Shown piece by piece: positions 5,357 to 7,434 of a stretch of DNA of 7,434 bases (within the stretch, counting starts at the first letter, position 1; every line of letters starts with the position of its first letter). Source of the DNA: Clostridiaceae bacterium (GTDB lineage Bacteria; Bacillota; Clostridia; Monoglobales; Firm-18); NCBI GenBank assembly GCA_012511915.1, contig JAAZFB010000537.1, forward strand, positions 1 to 7,434, written 5' to 3'. The notes below the pieces were generated by a model. That model was not told the DNA's origin and made no database searches. It saw only the letters and a program-made list of their open reading frames with translations. A program made the position numbers and the translations under genes.

Positions 5357-6196
5357 ATGAACATCAACTTTAACAGTTGTACCAAAGCAATAGAGCATAC
5401 CAACAAAACCAAAAAATACAGCTTGTTTCATTCCGAAAAAAGCGAAGTGGATTTTTCGATACACGTCCATGAATGCTGTGAAGCTTTTTTATGTCTTGGC
5501 GGAGGCAAAACCTTTTTGATTAACGACAGGGTGTATGAGGTATCAGACAGCGATTTGTTTTTAATCAACCAATTCGAAACGCATAAAATTGCGTTCAAAA
5601 ATGATACGGTTTTCTCACGGTATGTCTTTAAAGTTCATCCTGCTTTTTTATATTCTGTCTCAACGGATAAAACAGATTTGTCCGCTTGCTTTTACAAGCG
5701 GGGAAATGGAATTTCAAATAAAATATCCCTCACGGCGGGCGAATTAGCCGAGCTCAAAAATCTGCTTGAACAATTAACTGCCGAAAACGAATATGCCGAC
5801 GATATAGTAAAAGACATTGTTGCCACAAAGATTTTGGTGTTTATAAACTATTTATTTGCAAAAAACAGCAAATCAACAGGTACATATTATATAGGAAACA
5901 ACATCGTTCAAAAAACAATTGCGTACATTAACAGTAATTATCAAAACGATTTATCATTATGCACGCTTGCAAAAAACGCATATATCTCCGAAAATCAGCT
6001 TTGCCGACTGTTTAAAAAGGAATTGGGCATAACAATTTCAAAATATATCACCTCAAAAAGAATATCCGAGGCAAAGCGTTTGTTGCGAACCGACAATAAT
6101 GTCTCCACCACCGCAGCAAAATGCGGATATAAAGATTATGCAAGCTTTATCCGGGCTTTTAAAAAGGTTGTAGGTATTTCCCCGGGCAAATATTAG
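5357..6196 (+). CDS. AraC-family transcriptional regulator with N-terminal cupin-type domain
   Basis: This is a cytosolic DNA-binding regulator of 279 aa. The N-terminal part (about 25-105) is a cupin-like effector domain with the typical HVHECCEAFLCLGGG start, the INDRVYEVSDSDLFLI turn and a FETHKI histidine. The C-terminal part (about 185-279) has the two helix-turn-helix units of the family: LSLCTLAKNAYISENQLCRL and then VSTTAAKCGYKDYASFIRAF, ending in ISPGKY. The frame is open from an ATG at 5336, but AGGAGG (5339-5344) lies inside that extension and 12 nt before the ATG at 5357; the predicted transcript start is also about 5336. The ATG at 5357 is therefore chosen. It is divergent from the kduI operon, so control of unsaturated-uronate catabolism is the likely role; the effector is unknown. 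Confidence 0.88.
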   Translation: MNINFNSCTKAIEHTNKTKKYSLFHSEKSEVDFSIHVHECCEAFLCLGGGKTFLINDRVYEVSDSDLFLINQFETHKIAFKNDTVFSRYVFKVHPAFLYSVSTDKTDLSACFYKRGNGISNKISLTAGELAELKNLLEQLTAENEYADDIVKDIVATKILVFINYLFAKNSKSTGTYYIGNNIVQKTIAYINSNYQNDLSLCTLAKNAYISENQLCRLFKKELGITISKYITSKRISEAKRLLRTDNNVSTTAAKCGYKDYASFIRAFKKVVGISPGKY

Positions 6197-6236
6197 GCGT
6201 GGGGATATTAATACTGATACACAACACCCAAGTAAC

Positions 6237-6278
6237 ACTCAAATCTTAAAAAAAAGGGCTTGCGTTGAGTTTTTTTTT
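6237..6278 (+). terminator. Weak possible terminator after the regulator
   Basis: ACTCAA (6237-6242) can pair with TTGAGT (6265-6270), followed directly by a run of T residues to 6278. The stem is only six mostly A-T pairs with a 22-nt loop, so the hairpin is weak. It overlaps the -35 and spacer of the rpsB promoter. The T run may simply belong to that spacer. Confidence 0.3.
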
Positions 6279-6288
6279 ATGGTATAAT
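6260..6288 (+). promoter_or_regulatory. Promoter of rpsB
   Basis: The -35 TTGCGT (6260-6265), a 17-bp T-rich spacer ending in ATGG, and a consensus -10 TATAAT (6283-6288) form a strong sigma-A-type promoter. Transcription would start near 6295, giving a leader of roughly 95 nt. Confidence 0.75.
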
Positions 6289-6292
6289 GACT

Positions 6293-6360
6293 CGTCTAAA
6301 AAATCACGTCTATTATCTTCTTATGTTATACGCAAATACAACGTATAATAAAGTGGACGG
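6293..6360 (+). promoter_or_regulatory. Structured rpsB leader (candidate autoregulatory element)
   Basis: A 7-bp stem TTATACG (6326-6332) / CGTATAA (6342-6348) closes a 9-nt loop. An outer stem CGTCTA (6307-6312) pairs with TGGACG (6354-6359), with one G-U pair. A second CGTCTA at 6293-6298 could take the same partner but may lie partly upstream of the transcript start. The structure stops just before the AAGGAGG (6371-6377). Ribosomal protein operons often carry leaders bound by their own product. I do not recognise this as a named family. Confidence 0.4.
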
Positions 6361-6388
6361 TAGAAATAATAAGGAGGAAAAACAGTTA

Positions 6389-7434
6389 ATGGCAGTAATT
6401 TCAATGAAACAGCTTTTAGAAGCAGGGGTTCATTTTGGGCATCAAACCCGCAGATGGAACCCGAAAATGGCAGAATTTATTTTTACGGAACGAAACGGAA
6501 TTTACATCATCGACTTACAAAAAACACTCAAAAAAATTGAAGAGGCGTATGCAATTATTCGTGATGCAGCAGCCACAGGCGAGGATATATTGTTTGTCGG
6601 CACAAAAAAGCAGGCACAAGAAGCAATTGCCGAAGAAGCGCAACGCTCAGAGATGTTTTATGTCACTACACGTTGGTTGGGCGGAATGCTGACCAACTTC
6701 AAAACAATCCGAAAAAGTATCGACCGTCTATACCAGTTAGATGGAATGGAAGCCAACGGCACCTTTGAACTGCTACCCAAAAAAGAAGTGCTAAAGCTAC
6801 GTAAGGAAATGGACCGTCTTTCCAAAAACTTTGACGGCATAAAAGAGATGAAAAAAATGCCCGGTTTGGTTTTTGTTGTAGACCCACGCAAAGAAAAAAT
6901 TGCGATTGCTGAGGCTAAAAAGCTCAATATTCCTGTCATTGCTATTGTCGACACAAATTGCGACCCTGAAGAGGTCGACTTTGCCATACCCGGCAATGAC
7001 GATGCCATTCGCGCGGTAAAGCTTATTGTAGAAACAATGGCAAATGCGGTTTTAGAAGGCAGGCAAGGTGAGTCTTTCGCCAAAGCCAATGATAATGATA
7101 ACATAATGCAAACGAACGGCAAGAAAAAGCCGGAGCCTAAAATAAACAAAAACGCAGAACAGGTTGAAGAAAAAGAGGAAAAACCCCAGGCTGCAAAGTC
7201 AGCTGAAAAAGTAGAAGTTACCGCAGTCGAAGCAGTGGCTGACGAAAAACCGGCAAAACCTAAAGCAACCAAAACGGCTGAAAAAGTAGAAGTTGCCGCA
7301 GTCGAAGAAACAGCTGACGAAAAACCGGCAAAACCTAAAGCAACCAAAACGGCTAAAAAAGAGGGCGTTACCGAAACCGAAGAAACAGCTGACGAAAAAC
7401 CGGCAAAATCTAAAGCAACCAAAACGGCTAAAAA
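6389..7434 (+). CDS. rpsB: Ribosomal protein S2 with long repetitive C-terminal tail (partial at right edge)
   Basis: This is the 30S subunit protein uS2. The core (residues 1-231) carries clear S2 signatures: MKQLLEAGVHFGHQTRRWNPKM, IYIIDLQKT, FVGTKKQAQE, RWLGGMLTNFKTI, VVDPRKEKIAIAEA and VDTNCDPEEVDFAIPGNDDA. The reading frame stays open through the last base, so the gene is cut by the window edge after 348 complete codons. Bacterial S2 is usually 230-260 aa. Here a tail of at least 117 residues follows, rich in Lys, Glu, Ala, Pro and Thr, low in complexity and probably disordered. From residue 272 it consists of 25-residue repeats. The start is ATG at 6389 with AAGGAGG 11 nt upstream. A strong promoter and structured leader precede it. 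tsf (EF-Ts) is the expected next gene beyond the edge. Confidence 0.95.
   Translation, partial: MAVISMKQLLEAGVHFGHQTRRWNPKMAEFIFTERNGIYIIDLQKTLKKIEEAYAIIRDAAATGEDILFVGTKKQAQEAIAEEAQRSEMFYVTTRWLGGMLTNFKTIRKSIDRLYQLDGMEANGTFELLPKKEVLKLRKEMDRLSKNFDGIKEMKKMPGLVFVVDPRKEKIAIAEAKKLNIPVIAIVDTNCDPEEVDFAIPGNDDAIRAVKLIVETMANAVLEGRQGESFAKANDNDNIMQTNGKKKPEPKINKNAEQVEEKEEKPQAAKSAEKVEVTAVEAVADEKPAKPKATKTAEKVEVAAVEETADEKPAKPKATKTAKKEGVTETEETADEKPAKSKATKTAK
7202..7434 (+). repeat. 75-bp tandem repeat encoding the S2 tail
   Basis: Three full units start at GCT codons 7202, 7277 and 7352, and a fourth begins at 7427, giving an exact 75-bp (25-codon) period. The best conserved half encodes ADEKPAKPKATKTA, while the first half varies (AEKVEVTAVEAV, AEKVEVAAVEET, AKKEGVTETEET). 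The window ends inside the array, so the copy number is unknown. Confidence 0.9.

Noticed and set aside
6658..7422. Leftward open frame of 254 codons with repeated GFAGFSSA-like segments
   Set aside because: It lies entirely antisense to rpsB, and its repeats are the complement of the S2 tail repeats. The opposite strand has unmistakable S2 signatures.

Overview
The window looks like chromosomal DNA from a low-GC, spore-forming Firmicute of the class Clostridia, probably near the Oscillospiraceae/Ruminococcaceae. The reasons are AT-rich intergenic DNA, GGAGG-type ribosome binding sites, a LysM/GH18 spore-cortex enzyme of the SleL/YaaH type, and close protein-level resemblance to Firmicute families. 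This placement comes from recognising families; no search was run.

Layout, left to right. Positions 1-163 hold no complete gene, only a leftward promoter and perhaps the first codons of a gene that leaves the window. A 161-bp fold-back element (164-324) follows. Next come three leftward transcription units: a small P-loop protein of unknown role with its own promoter and terminator (348-938); a SleL-like cortex hydrolase (957-2237); and a two-gene uronate operon (2637-5084) made of a discoidin-like/KduI fusion and a gluconate 5-dehydrogenase/KduD-type SDR. A divergent AraC-family regulator (5357-6196) reads rightward from the same intergenic region as the uronate operon. Finally rpsB (ribosomal protein S2, 6389 to the edge) runs rightward out of the window and carries an unusual repetitive C-terminal tail.

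The metabolic core is the isomerase plus the SDR. KduI-family enzymes convert 5-dehydro-4-deoxy-D-glucuronate, which arises from unsaturated uronates released by polysaccharide lyases and unsaturated glucuronyl hydrolases, to 2,5-diketo-3-deoxygluconate. A KduD-type SDR then reduces this to 2-keto-3-deoxygluconate. The divergent AraC regulator with an N-terminal cupin-like domain is the obvious candidate regulator, and repeated TTGCAA-type motifs overlap both divergent promoters.

Three things stand out. First, the KduI reading frame is fused to an upstream discoidin-like domain, yet the junction still has a full Shine-Dalgarno and ATG for free-standing KduI, with stop codons in both other frames. 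Second, at least five fold-back elements sharing TACTAA...TTAGTA ends sit in every intergenic gap of the leftward genes. The short ones (45-48 bp) lie in 5' leaders and the two long ones (both exactly 161 bp) lie between transcription units. Third, S2 ends in a 25-residue (75-bp) tandem repeat that is still running at the window edge. I see no CRISPR array, tRNA, rRNA or transposase gene.
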